From NCBI GenBank assembly GCA_964434165.1, contig CAYSUS010000013.1, positions 29,592 to 93,591 of the forward strand: a stretch of 64,000 nucleotides of DNA, in the 5' to 3' direction. The notes beneath the pieces were generated by a model. That model did not search any database. It worked only from the letters and a program-made list of their open reading frames with translations, and was not told where the DNA came from. Position 1 is the stretch's first letter. Each line of letters begins with the position of its first letter. Origin of the DNA: CAYSUS01 sp964434165 (GTDB lineage: Bacteria > Planctomycetota > Planctomycetia > Pirellulales > Thermoguttaceae). This document shows, one piece after another, positions 33,634-41,833 of the stretch. The position numbers and the translations under genes are program-made.

Positions 33634-36258
33634 GTGAACTGCCTGCCTCTTGTCCTGCTGCTTGTGTGCGCCGGCGCCGAGGGGTCGCCGGCCGACGCGC
33701 TCTATTGCCGCGAGGCCCATTGGGCCGAAGCGATGACCGCCACGCGGCGGGTGTTGTTGAAGGCCGACATCCCGGGCGCGGACCGCGCCGGCGTCTTCGA
33801 CCGGCTCTGCCGCCGCCTGTGGGAGGATTACCCTGAGCTGGACTGGTATCTTCAGGATCATCCGCAGGCGGGGCCCGGGTCCGACCGCTTCGACCCCGCG
33901 CGCGTGCTCGGCTGGTACTTCGACGGGGACCGCGACGCCGCGCCGGAGCGGCAGATGATCCGCCGGGTGCTCCAGGAGCTTGGAGACCAGGGCGCGGCCC
34001 TGGCTGAACGGCTGGAGAGGCTCGAGGCGCGATCTCCCCCGCCGGACGATCCGGCGTGGCTGAAGCTCTACTCCGAAGCGTGCCGGGCTCGGCGCCGCGC
34101 CCGGCTGGCCAGGCTCGAAGCCCTCGCCCCCCGGATCCTCTTTGCTAAGCACTACACGCTGGGCGGCTCGCACTATGCCTACACGGAGGGCCAGTCCGAC
34201 GCCCAGGCCGAGCGGCACTTCGTGCCCGGCTCGGCCTTGTGCCTCTTGGAAGTGAAGGACGGCGAGGTCCGCGTCGAGACGCTGCTGGAGGACCGCGGCG
34301 GCGTGATCCGCGACCCCGACGTCTCCTACGACGGCATACGTGTGCTTTTCTCCTGGAAGAAGTCGGATCGCGAGGACGACTACCACCTCTACGAGATGGA
34401 CGTGGCCACGCGCCGGGTGCGCCAGCTTACCCACGGGCTGGGCGTGGCCGACTACGAAGGGGTGTATCTGCCGTGCGGCGACATCCTCTTCAACTCCACG
34501 CGCTGCGTGCAAACGGTCGATTGCTGGTGGACCGAGGTCAGCAACCTCTACCGCTGCGACAAGGACGGCCGGTTCCTCCGCCGGCTGACGTTCGACCAGG
34601 TGCACGACAACTTCCCCACGGTGACCGAGGACGGGCGGATCCTCTACACGCGATGGGAGTACAACGACCGCGGGCAGATCTACCCCCAGCCGCTCTTGCA
34701 GATGAACCCGGACGGCACGGGCCAGGCCGATTTCTACGGCGGCAACTCGTGGTTCCCGACGACGATTCTCCACGCGCGGAGCATCCCGGGCACGCAGAGG
34801 GTGATGGCGATCGCCACGGGGCACCACACGCGCCAGACCGGCAAGCTGATCGTGCTCGATCCGGCCCGGGGCCGGCAGGAGAACCGGGGCGCGCAGTTGA
34901 TCGCCCCGGTTCGCGATACCCCGGCGGTGAAGGTCGACCGCTTCGGCCAGAAGGGCGAGCTGTTTCAGTACCCGTACCCGCTGAGTGAGACGGAGCTGCT
35001 CGTCACGTACCATCCGGCCGGGTGGGACTGGAAGGACGGCCGCCACGGGCCGCGATTCGGCGTGTACTTCATGTTCCGCGACGGCCGGCGCGAGCTGCTG
35101 GCCGCCGACGCGGAGATGCCGTGCAGCCAGCCGATTCCGCTGCGGGCGCGGCCCAGCCCACGCGTTCGCCCCAGCACGGTCGATTACTCGAAGACCGAGG
35201 GCACCTGCTACGTGCAGGACGTCCATGCCGGCCCGGGGCTGGAGGGCGTTGCGCGGGGCACGGTCAGGACGCTCCGCGTGGTCTCCATCGAGTACCGGGC
35301 CGCGGGCATCGGCTCCAACCGCAACGGCGGCCCGGGCGGCGGGGCCCTGATCAGCACGCCGGTGGCCGTGGGCAACGGTGCGTGGGATCCCAAGGTGATC
35401 CTCGGCGACGCCCGGGTGCACCGTGACGGCTCGGCCTTCTTCCGCGTGCCCGCCCGCAAGCCGGTCTACTTCCAACTGCTCGACGCCAAGGGACGCATGG
35501 TGCAGACCATGCGGAGCTGGACGACGATCCAGCCAGGCGAGGACGCGTCGTGCGTGGGCTGCCACGAGCACAAGAACAGCGCGCCGCGGGCGGCGCTGCC
35601 GCGGACCGAGGCCCTGGCGGCCGGCCCCGAGCCGCTCCGCCCGGCGTTCGGCGCGCCGCGGGGGTTCAGCTTCGGCCGCGAGATCCAGCCGATCCTCGAC
35701 GCGAAGTGCGTCCGCTGCCACCGCGGCGAGGAGGGGGAGCCGCCCGGGCTCACTTCCCGCGAGGTGGTGGACCCGGCGGCCAGGCGGCGATGGAGCGAGG
35801 CCTACCTGGCCCTGACGCACGCCAAGGACCGCGGCGGCAAGCGGCCGGGGACCTGGACGGGCGACGCCGACCACCCGATGGTCAATTGGGTCAGTGCCCA
35901 GTCGGCCCCGCCCATGCTTCCGCCCTATGCGGCCGGCTCGGCCACCAGCCGGCTCATCGGGATGCTTCAAGCCGGGCACGAGGACGTGAAGCTCACGGCG
36001 GACGAGATGGCGCGGCTCTGCGCGTGGATCGACCTGGGCGTGCCCTTCTGCGGCGACTACGTGGAGGCCCACGCCTGGAGCGAGGCCGAGCTGGAGAAGT
36101 ACCGGCGCTACGCGGCCAAGCGCGAGCGCCTGGCGAAGGAGGAGGAGGCGTGGGTCGAGCGGTTGGCCAATGGCGAATCTCGAAATCCGAATCTCGAAAC
36201 ACGAAGCAGATCCGAAATGCGAAGCACGGATGCCCCACACCGCGCGCGGGGAGGGTAG
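33634..36258 (+). CDS. HzsA-related protein with two c-type heme motifs
   Basis: An 874-residue exported protein starting at GTG 33634 behind an AAGGAG site, with a short signal peptide (LPLVLLLVCAGAEG). A beta-propeller region (about 170-600) contains DPDVSYDGIRVLFSW and DGRILYTRWEYNDRG, the same TRW-x-Y-x-DR block found in the divergent neighbour. The C-terminal part carries CVGCH (Cys640) and CVRCH (Cys692), each a heme-c attachment motif, and ends in a Glu/Arg-rich helix. Like its neighbour it belongs with HzsA-related planctomycete proteins. It lacks the NPCBM domain and is shorter. The last 25 or so residues are encoded by an intergenic-type repeat (see 36172), so the original stop may have been lost. 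Confidence 0.78.
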   Translation: MNCLPLVLLLVCAGAEGSPADALYCREAHWAEAMTATRRVLLKADIPGADRAGVFDRLCRRLWEDYPELDWYLQDHPQAGPGSDRFDPARVLGWYFDGDRDAAPERQMIRRVLQELGDQGAALAERLERLEARSPPPDDPAWLKLYSEACRARRRARLARLEALAPRILFAKHYTLGGSHYAYTEGQSDAQAERHFVPGSALCLLEVKDGEVRVETLLEDRGGVIRDPDVSYDGIRVLFSWKKSDREDDYHLYEMDVATRRVRQLTHGLGVADYEGVYLPCGDILFNSTRCVQTVDCWWTEVSNLYRCDKDGRFLRRLTFDQVHDNFPTVTEDGRILYTRWEYNDRGQIYPQPLLQMNPDGTGQADFYGGNSWFPTTILHARSIPGTQRVMAIATGHHTRQTGKLIVLDPARGRQENRGAQLIAPVRDTPAVKVDRFGQKGELFQYPYPLSETELLVTYHPAGWDWKDGRHGPRFGVYFMFRDGRRELLAADAEMPCSQPIPLRARPSPRVRPSTVDYSKTEGTCYVQDVHAGPGLEGVARGTVRTLRVVSIEYRAAGIGSNRNGGPGGGALISTPVAVGNGAWDPKVILGDARVHRDGSAFFRVPARKPVYFQLLDAKGRMVQTMRSWTTIQPGEDASCVGCHEHKNSAPRAALPRTEALAAGPEPLRPAFGAPRGFSFGREIQPILDAKCVRCHRGEEGEPPGLTSREVVDPAARRRWSEAYLALTHAKDRGGKRPGTWTGDADHPMVNWVSAQSAPPMLPPYAAGSATSRLIGMLQAGHEDVKLTADEMARLCAWIDLGVPFCGDYVEAHAWSEAELEKYRRYAAKRERLAKEEEAWVERLANGESRNPNLETRSRSEMRSTDAPHRARGG

Positions 36259-36365
36259 CTCGATCGCATCCAGCGCCCCTGCGGATCCTCGGGCTGCTCG
36301 TTTCGGGCATTCCCCGTTTCGGTAAGATGGACTTGTCTCGGATTTCGAAACGGGAATCGCGCGTT
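36172..36365. repeat. Degenerate GAAATCCGAA-type intergenic repeats
   Basis: Short units such as CGAAATCCGAATCTCGAAAC and GATCCGAAATGCGAAGC run from 36172 to about 36228, and a similar string occurs in the opposite orientation at about 36336-36365 (TCTCGGATTTCGAAACGGGA). This kind of low-complexity GAAATCCGAA repeat is common between planctomycete genes. Here it lies between two convergent genes and extends into the 3' end of the HzsA-related gene. Confidence 0.5.
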
Positions 36366-36390
36366 TCCTCTCGCGAATCCTCCCTCCTCG

Positions 36391-38289
36391 TCAGTCCAGC
36401 TCCCCCCGGATCGGGAGCAGCTCCTCGTACTGCTCCAGGCCTCCGTCGGCCAGGCAGCACTCGATGATGCGGCGTCCCAGCGGGTCGAGGTCGCGCTCGT
36501 CGAGCAGGGGGCAGAGCTCGCGATGGAAGAAGTCGCGAAGCATCCCGGCCCCCGCGTCGTAGCCCTCGTTGCCCACCTCGGGCTGTTTGTCCACCTCGAG
36601 GAACCAGTGCGGGATCTGCGTCCCCTCGATCTGCATGTAGAACAGGGCGTAACCCAACAGGGGGCAGCGTGCCGGCGTGACCTGCTCGGGGCGGAATCGC
36701 GCCCCGCTGCGGCGCGCGAGGTACTCCCGGGCGAGCCACTGGGGCATGAACCCCACACGCCATGCCCCGACGTGCTGGTTGGGGATGAGCACGTAGCGGG
36801 TCCGCGGCGTCTCGACGATCTGCCCCAGCAGGAGGTTGGCCTGGTCCACGCGCCGGCCCGTGGCAAAGGGCCAGTAGGAACCCACGCCCTCGCTGGACAT
36901 GCCCTGGGTGTCGGTGATACTGGGATTGGCGTGGCCGCGGGGCGAGACCAGGCGCCACAGCCAGCCCAGGGCGGGCGGCAGGAAGTGCAGGAAGCCGAGG
37001 ATCCCGTACGTCGGATGCTCGCGCGTGCAGGGGGGCGTGCGCACGCCGAAGCTGCGCACGTCGACGCCCACCGGCCGGTTGACCACGTTCGGGATGATCC
37101 GCCGCGGGAGAATCACGCGGGGGTTGGGGCAGGGCGTGCCCGGCTCGTCTTCGGTATGCTCCCAGATCAGGCACGTCGAGCCGGGCACGGCGTCGATGTT
37201 CAGAAGCACCAGCGGCTCGGGCGGGCGGATGCAGAGCTTCTCCAGGTGCGGATCGACGCCGTAGTCGTCGATGTGATCGACGCGCACGAACCAGGCGTTT
37301 TCGGCGTCGGTGACCACGACCTTGCCGCCCTTCTGCTGAAGCGCCGGGAGCGAAAGGGCCATGTCGTCGGTCACCGGGCGCAGACCGCAGCCCTGCTTGA
37401 GGCTCAGGTACCGCTCCTCGCCGTTGGCCAGGTTGACGGCCATGCGGAGGCGCCCGTCGGCCTCGCGGTGCGGGTATTCGAGCATCTCGCTCTTGCCGCC
37501 CCCGCTGGCCCCCTCGTGCATGATGGTGACGATGTTGTCGTACGGGGTGACCACCTCGACCGTGGAGCCGTGCAGGGTGACCCAGCCCTCCTGCTCGCCG
37601 ATCGCCAAGAGCGCGCCGTACACGCCCTTCTTGGCGCTGGGGCCCGGGTAGAGGTTGAGCGAGAACATCTCGTGCAGGCCCTCGGTCCGCCGGTGGACGA
37701 CGACCTGCTTGCCGCCGCAGGCCGCGTGGCGGAACGGCGGGGCGAGGTAGATCACCGCGCGGGGCCGGAAGCCCGCGCCCAGCTCGTCCGGGGCGATCAG
37801 GCCCTGGAGGTCGGCCAGGCCGGCGGCGAAGAACCCGGCGTTGCGCGGCGCGATCAGCAGGCCGTGATAACCGAGGTTCTTCGACCCGGCGTGGAAGGGC
37901 ATTACCAGCAGCTCCTGCCGGGCCAGCCACTGGAGGACTTCCCCGCGGAGCCGGTCGAACGGCTCGCCGAAACGATCGCGGAACCGCGACTTGTCCGTCG
38001 GCAGCTCGTCGGCCACGACCATGCACTGGGGGTCGCGGCGGCGCATGTACGGCTCGACGTAGTTGACCGCCACGCCGTTGCGGCAGCGGACCACCACGGC
38101 CTCCACGACGCGACCCCGTCCGGGCACCTCGTAGGCGACCTCGAACCGGTCGGCCCCCGCATCGCCCAGGGCCGCCTCGACCAGCTCCTCCTTGCAAGTC
38201 GGAACGACGAACGAAGGCGCCTTGTCCAGGATTTCGCGGAGTTCCGAAGACAGGTGGTCCAGCGGCAGGGCGGCAGTGGCGGTGCTCAT
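36391..38289 (-). CDS. DUF4914-type protein with PEP carboxykinase-like P-loop
   Basis: A 632-residue cytoplasmic protein. It contains the P-loop IMHEGASGGGKSEMLEYP (Lys266), followed by WFVRVDHIDDYGVDP and later NIDAVPGSTCLIWEH, a layout like the kinase fold of phosphoenolpyruvate carboxykinase and HprK. I place it in the DUF4914 family from these motifs and its length. No experimental function is known to me; a phosphotransfer or nucleotide-dependent decarboxylase/carboxylase reaction is only inferred. The start at 38289 (MSTATAALPLDHL) gives the family-like N-terminus; an upstream ATG adds sequence with no similarity. It is convergent with the HzsA-related gene. Confidence 0.68.
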   Translation of the reverse strand: MSTATAALPLDHLSSELREILDKAPSFVVPTCKEELVEAALGDAGADRFEVAYEVPGRGRVVEAVVVRCRNGVAVNYVEPYMRRRDPQCMVVADELPTDKSRFRDRFGEPFDRLRGEVLQWLARQELLVMPFHAGSKNLGYHGLLIAPRNAGFFAAGLADLQGLIAPDELGAGFRPRAVIYLAPPFRHAACGGKQVVVHRRTEGLHEMFSLNLYPGPSAKKGVYGALLAIGEQEGWVTLHGSTVEVVTPYDNIVTIMHEGASGGGKSEMLEYPHREADGRLRMAVNLANGEERYLSLKQGCGLRPVTDDMALSLPALQQKGGKVVVTDAENAWFVRVDHIDDYGVDPHLEKLCIRPPEPLVLLNIDAVPGSTCLIWEHTEDEPGTPCPNPRVILPRRIIPNVVNRPVGVDVRSFGVRTPPCTREHPTYGILGFLHFLPPALGWLWRLVSPRGHANPSITDTQGMSSEGVGSYWPFATGRRVDQANLLLGQIVETPRTRYVLIPNQHVGAWRVGFMPQWLAREYLARRSGARFRPEQVTPARCPLLGYALFYMQIEGTQIPHWFLEVDKQPEVGNEGYDAGAGMLRDFFHRELCPLLDERDLDPLGRRIIECCLADGGLEQYEELLPIRGELD

Positions 38290-38625
38290 GGGCGGGTCGA
38301 GGCGCAAAACACGAAGGAATCGTTGAAGTTTGATCGCAGAGGGGCCCGTTGACCGCACCCCCGGGGTGGAACATCCGAAAGGCGTCGGCCTGTCAGGGCT
38401 CCCCGCGGGCTACAGGCTTTTTGACACCATAATTCCGCGAACGCCCACCGGGAACCTCCCAGCCGGTCCGACCGGCCTCCGGCCCGCACCCTCTCTGGCG
38501 CGGCGGAACTGGAAACGGTACCCGGCGGCGCCCGCAACGGGAAGCCCCCAGGGAGCGTAAGCCCCCGGCCCTCCTTGCGACTACCGCCGCCGAGACGCGC
38601 GCGAGCTTCCCGCGGCGCCCGAGGC
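38290..38625. other. Intergenic region between DUF4914 gene and hpf
   Basis: About 335 bases. It should hold the DUF4914 promoter and the hpf terminator. Near 38540-38575 the minus strand reads GGGGGCTTACGCTCCCTGGGGGCTT (given here as two GGGGGCTT units 17 bases apart), resembling a GGGGGCTTACGC-type repeat common in Pirellulales. No gene is seen. Confidence 0.35.
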
Positions 38626-38994
38626 CTAAGGCTCCGCGATCTCCGGCATCTCCGCCGGCGCCGGCGGGGCCTGGCGCCTGGCCTGCTTGGGATTGAATCG
38701 CTTGTCGATCGAGCGGTGCACGGCGCGGCCGATACGATCGGCCGCGCGATCGACCACGGTGAAGAAGTCCTGATCCTGGTCCTCGACGACGACACTCCCG
38801 AGCGAGCGGATCCTGGCGACGATGCGACAGTGCTTGTCCACACCGCCTTTCGGGCCGTTGATGTCGCTCAATCCCACGTCGACGCGGTCGATCCTCGGGT
38901 CGAACTTGCCGAGGGCGAACTGAAGGCGGCGATCGATGTGCTCCCGAAGCGAATCCGCGACCTTGAAGTTCTTCGCCGAGATGAAGAGCTGCAT
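38626..38994 (-). CDS. hpf: Ribosome hibernation promoting factor (short HPF/YfiA type)
   Basis: A 122-residue protein with the S30AE fold: MQLFISAKNFKVADSLREHI at the N-terminus, IDRVDVGLSDINGPKGG, HCRIVARI and ADRIGRAVHRSIDKR. It binds the 30S decoding region and silences ribosomes in stationary phase. The C-terminal dimerisation domain of long HPF is absent and replaced by an Ala/Pro tail. The start at 38994 has an excellent GGAGG ribosome-binding site (on the minus strand AGAGGAGGTTGCC precedes the ATG). It stands alone between two intergenic gaps. Confidence 0.9.
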   Translation of the reverse strand: MQLFISAKNFKVADSLREHIDRRLQFALGKFDPRIDRVDVGLSDINGPKGGVDKHCRIVARIRSLGSVVVEDQDQDFFTVVDRAADRIGRAVHRSIDKRFNPKQARRQAPPAPAEMPEIAEP

Positions 38995-39385
38995 GGCAAC
39001 CTCCTCTAACACCAGGATGTGTGATCGCAGGTCCCGGACGGAATTATAGACGTGCCCCCTCGGGCGGACAGACCGCCCGCGCGTCGAAGTCGGCCGCAGG
39101 AGGTGTGCACCAGCGGAGTAATCGGCGCAAACGGCATGCGGGACGGGGGTTGGGAAAAGCCGCTTCTCCCGGTGGGGGGCCGACGGGGTTGGGCACGACG
39201 CCGTCGCGCGGCATGCCCCCGCGGGGCGGTGGCGATTGGCCGGACGGCAACTATAGTGTACAGTACGATCTGCCCGCGTGCGCAGCGCCATCGCCCCTTT
39301 TTCGCGCGACGACGGGCTCGGTCTTCGATTCCCGGAGCCCCGCCGACCGTATTGTCGCCGCGTTCCCGTGTCCGGTGAAAACCCC
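38995..39385. other. Divergent intergenic region with a candidate hpf -10 box
   Basis: About 390 bases between hpf (minus) and the DHH gene (plus). On the minus strand TATAAT lies at 39043-39048, giving an hpf leader of about 45 bases; the -35 is poor. Around 39247-39265 the plus strand has ACTATAGTGTACAGTAC, rich in self-complementary words (ACTATAGT, TGTACA), which may be part of the other promoter. No gene is seen. Confidence 0.35.
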
Positions 39386-40453
39386 ATGCCCTCAACGGCC
39401 GAGCGCGCCCTTTCCACCTCCGGGGGCCACAGTCGTCTCAGGCGCTCGGACCGCCTTCTCGGTCTGTTGGCGGGCTGCGAGCGCGTGCTGATCGTCACCC
39501 ACGACACGCCCGACCCCGACTCGATCGCCAGCGGCTGGGTGCTCTGGCTCCTGGTGCGCGAGCGCCTGGGCCGGCCCGTGCGCTTCGTGGGCCGCGGCGC
39601 GATCCTCCGCGCGGAGAACCGCTACCTGGTCGAGTTGTTCCAGCCGCCGCTGGAGATGATCCACGACCTGGACGTCGAGCCCGGGCTGGGCGCCGTGCTC
39701 GTGGACTGCAGCCCGCATTCCAGCAATCACCTGCTGGTGGACAAGGGCGTCGCGCCGGTGGCCGTGATCGACCATCATGAGGAGTCGGGCCGCCGGAGGC
39801 GTTTGCCCTATGAGGACATCCGGCCCCGCGTGGTCGCCTCGGCGAGCATCGTGACGACCTACCTGCGCGAGCAGGCCGTGGAGCCCGGCCCCGCGCTGGC
39901 CACGGCCTTGCTCTACGCGATCCGTACCGAGGCGAAGGGCGCGGCGGTCGCCTACTCGCGGCTCGATCGATCGGCCACGCTGTGGCTCAGCGAGAGGGCC
40001 GACTTCAGCGTGCTCTCGGACATCGAGGACGCCCCCCTCACCTCGGCCTACTTCAACGACCTCGTCTCGGCCATGCAGAACACGCTGCTCTTCGGCCGCA
40101 CGGGGTTCTGCCTGCTGCCGCACGCATCGAATCCCGAGATCGTCGGCGAAGTGGCCGACCTGTTGATCCGCGGCGAAACGATCGACCGGGTGATGTGCGG
40201 CGCGGTCTCCGGCGACGACCTGTGCGTCTCCGTGCGGACCACGAACCACGGCGGCGACGCCACGCAACTGGTGCGCTCGGCGCTGGCCGGACTGGGCCAC
40301 GGCGGCGGACACCAGCACCGCGCCGGAGGGAAAATCCGCAATGCCGGGCTCAACCCGGTCGGTGTCCTCCACCTCCGCGGCGAATTGCTCAATCGGTGGC
40401 TCGCCGCGTGCGACGCCGAGTCCCAGGACGGCCGGCCGCTGATCGCCGGTTAG
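39386..40453 (+). CDS. DHH-family phosphoesterase (NrnA/RecJ-like)
   Basis: A 355-residue protein. The N-terminal DHH domain has VTHDTPDPDSIASGW (metal-binding D-x-D), VLVDCSP and the signature VIDHHEE (about 128-134). The C-terminal DHHA1 domain ends with LAGLGHGGGHQHRAGGKI, the G-G-G-H-x-x-A-G substrate loop. Such proteins hydrolyse nanoRNA, phosphoadenosine phosphate or cyclic dinucleotides. Catalytic Asp and His residues are intact. The start at 39386 (MPSTAERAL) is preferred; upstream in-frame sequence is the promoter region. The exact substrate within the DHH/DHHA1 group is not resolvable by eye. Confidence 0.85.
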   Translation: MPSTAERALSTSGGHSRLRRSDRLLGLLAGCERVLIVTHDTPDPDSIASGWVLWLLVRERLGRPVRFVGRGAILRAENRYLVELFQPPLEMIHDLDVEPGLGAVLVDCSPHSSNHLLVDKGVAPVAVIDHHEESGRRRRLPYEDIRPRVVASASIVTTYLREQAVEPGPALATALLYAIRTEAKGAAVAYSRLDRSATLWLSERADFSVLSDIEDAPLTSAYFNDLVSAMQNTLLFGRTGFCLLPHASNPEIVGEVADLLIRGETIDRVMCGAVSGDDLCVSVRTTNHGGDATQLVRSALAGLGHGGGHQHRAGGKIRNAGLNPVGVLHLRGELLNRWLAACDAESQDGRPLIAG

Positions 40454-40767
40454 CGACGCCTCGTCCTCGGTCGGCGTGCTCCGCCCCGCACGCCGCAGAC
40501 CGCTTGCCCGACCCGTGCGGCGGCCATACCCTTCCCTGAAGTGGCCCGGCACGATCCTGGAGGGAAATGGGAGCGGGACCCCGTTGTGCGAAGCACTCTC
40601 CGGGCCAGGCGGGCGAAAGGGTCCTGGCTTCCCCCGCAACGGTGGCTGGGTCGGCGCGGAAGCGGGCCGTCGGCGTGGCCAGCAGCCGAGCCGTGCCGGC
40701 CCGGAGGGCTCGCTTGACGAAGTCCCGCGAATCATCGCTCGGCCGCCCTTCAGTCACCCCGTCGTTC
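40454..40767. other. Leader of cbiX; weak candidate for a cobalamin-type riboswitch
   Basis: About 310 bases before the cobalt chelatase gene. The plus strand contains AGGGAAATGGG (near 40560), then CCCCCGCAACGGTGG (near 40633), then GGCCAGCAGCCGAGCC (near 40680). These recall the AAGGGAA, CCCGCAAC-TGT and AGCCAGGAGACC-GCC boxes of the cobalamin riboswitch in the right order, but the spacing between the first two is too long and the last box is poor. It is offered only as a candidate because cbiX is a typical target. Confidence 0.2.
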
Positions 40768-41568
40768 ATGTCACACGCACCGTTTTCGACCGGGCTGCTG
40801 ATCGCCGGACACGGCTCGCGCGATCCTCGGGCGCCGCGGTGCTTCGCCGCGCTGGTCGATCGGATTGCATCCCTCGTGCCGGGCGTTCCGGTTGAAGGGG
40901 GATTCCTCGAGCTCTGCTCCCCGTCGATCCGCGACGCCCTGGACGCGCTCGCCGACCGCGGGGTGCGCGACATCGTGGTCGCCCCGCTGCTATTGCTGGC
41001 GGCCGGTCACGTGCGGCGCGACATCCCGGCCGCGGTTCGCGAGGCCGCCGCGCGGCGGCCCGACGTGCGGACGTGTCAGGTCGAACACCTCGGATGCCAC
41101 CCGGCGATCGTCGCGCTCTCCGCGCGGCGATTCGAACAAGCCCTGGGCGGGGCGGCCGCCGCCTCGCACGAGACCGGCCTGGTGCTCGTGGGGCGGGGCA
41201 GCACGGATCGGAGGGCGATCGAGGAGATGAGGCGGCTCGCGCGGCTTCGAACGGCGCGCACTCCGGTCCGGCACGCGTCCGTGGGGTTCCTGGCCATGGC
41301 CCAGCCGCGCCTGGAGACCGTCCTCGAGGCGGCGGCCCGCTGGGGCGTGCCGCGCGTCGTGGTGCAACCGCACCTGCTGTTTCCCGGCGCGCTGACGGAG
41401 AAGACAGAGGAGGCCGTGCAGGCCGCCCGGGCCCAGTGGCCGCGGATCGAATGGAGGCTGACCGGTCCTTTGGGGCCCGACCCGCGCGTGGCCTGGGCTG
41501 TGCTCGATGCCGCGGGGCGGTCGACCGCGGCCTGCAACACGACGGGGTGCTGCGGCAACCAACCCTGA
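40768..41568 (+). CDS. cbiX: Sirohydrochlorin cobaltochelatase, CbiX family
   Basis: A 266-residue protein built of two chelatase half-domains. Motifs: GLLIAGHGSRDP (about 9-20) with the metal-site His, VVAPLLLLAAGHVRRDIP with the second His in the first half, and VLVGRGSTD and VVVQPHLLFPGALTE in the second half. It inserts cobalt into sirohydrochlorin in the anaerobic cobalamin pathway. The C-terminus has extra cysteines (AACNTTGCCGNQ) that may bind metal, as in some CbiX proteins with a tail. The start at ATG 40768 is the first that precedes the chelatase fold. No other cobalamin gene is adjacent. It follows the DHH gene in the same direction after 314 bases. Confidence 0.85.
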   Translation: MSHAPFSTGLLIAGHGSRDPRAPRCFAALVDRIASLVPGVPVEGGFLELCSPSIRDALDALADRGVRDIVVAPLLLLAAGHVRRDIPAAVREAAARRPDVRTCQVEHLGCHPAIVALSARRFEQALGGAAAASHETGLVLVGRGSTDRRAIEEMRRLARLRTARTPVRHASVGFLAMAQPRLETVLEAAARWGVPRVVVQPHLLFPGALTEKTEEAVQAARAQWPRIEWRLTGPLGPDPRVAWAVLDAAGRSTAACNTTGCCGNQP

Positions 41569-41735
41569 TGACGGAGCGTCGCATGGTCTGTCGGTCCGTC
41601 TTGGAGCACGAAAGCGCGTTGCGGGATCGTGCACGTCTGTTCCGTGTTTTGGGCAGGCTCCGAGTCGAAGGTGCGCCGCTGCGGAGCCCCATCCTGGCAT
41701 GGTCTGGGGCCCCTTCCAGGGTGTCGTCTTCGGCC

Positions 41736-41764
41736 TTGTTCCAGGGGGCCATCCGGGGTAGGAT
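41736..41764 (+). promoter_or_regulatory. Candidate prc promoter
   Basis: TTGTTC (41736-41741), a 17-base spacer and TAGGAT (41759-41764) lie about 70 bases before the prc ATG. The -35 is poor; spacing and -10 are reasonable. Confidence 0.35.
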
Positions 41765-41833
41765 AGGTCAACTTTGTCTTCTGCGCCGTCGCTGACGGTG
41801 AATGGACCACCATTTCGGGTTGCGAGGGAGAGC

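Noticed and set aside
29600..36258. Evidence for anammox (hydrazine synthase)
   Set aside because: Only HzsA-related proteins are present; no HzsB/C-like or other anammox genes are seen, and such relatives are common in other planctomycetes.
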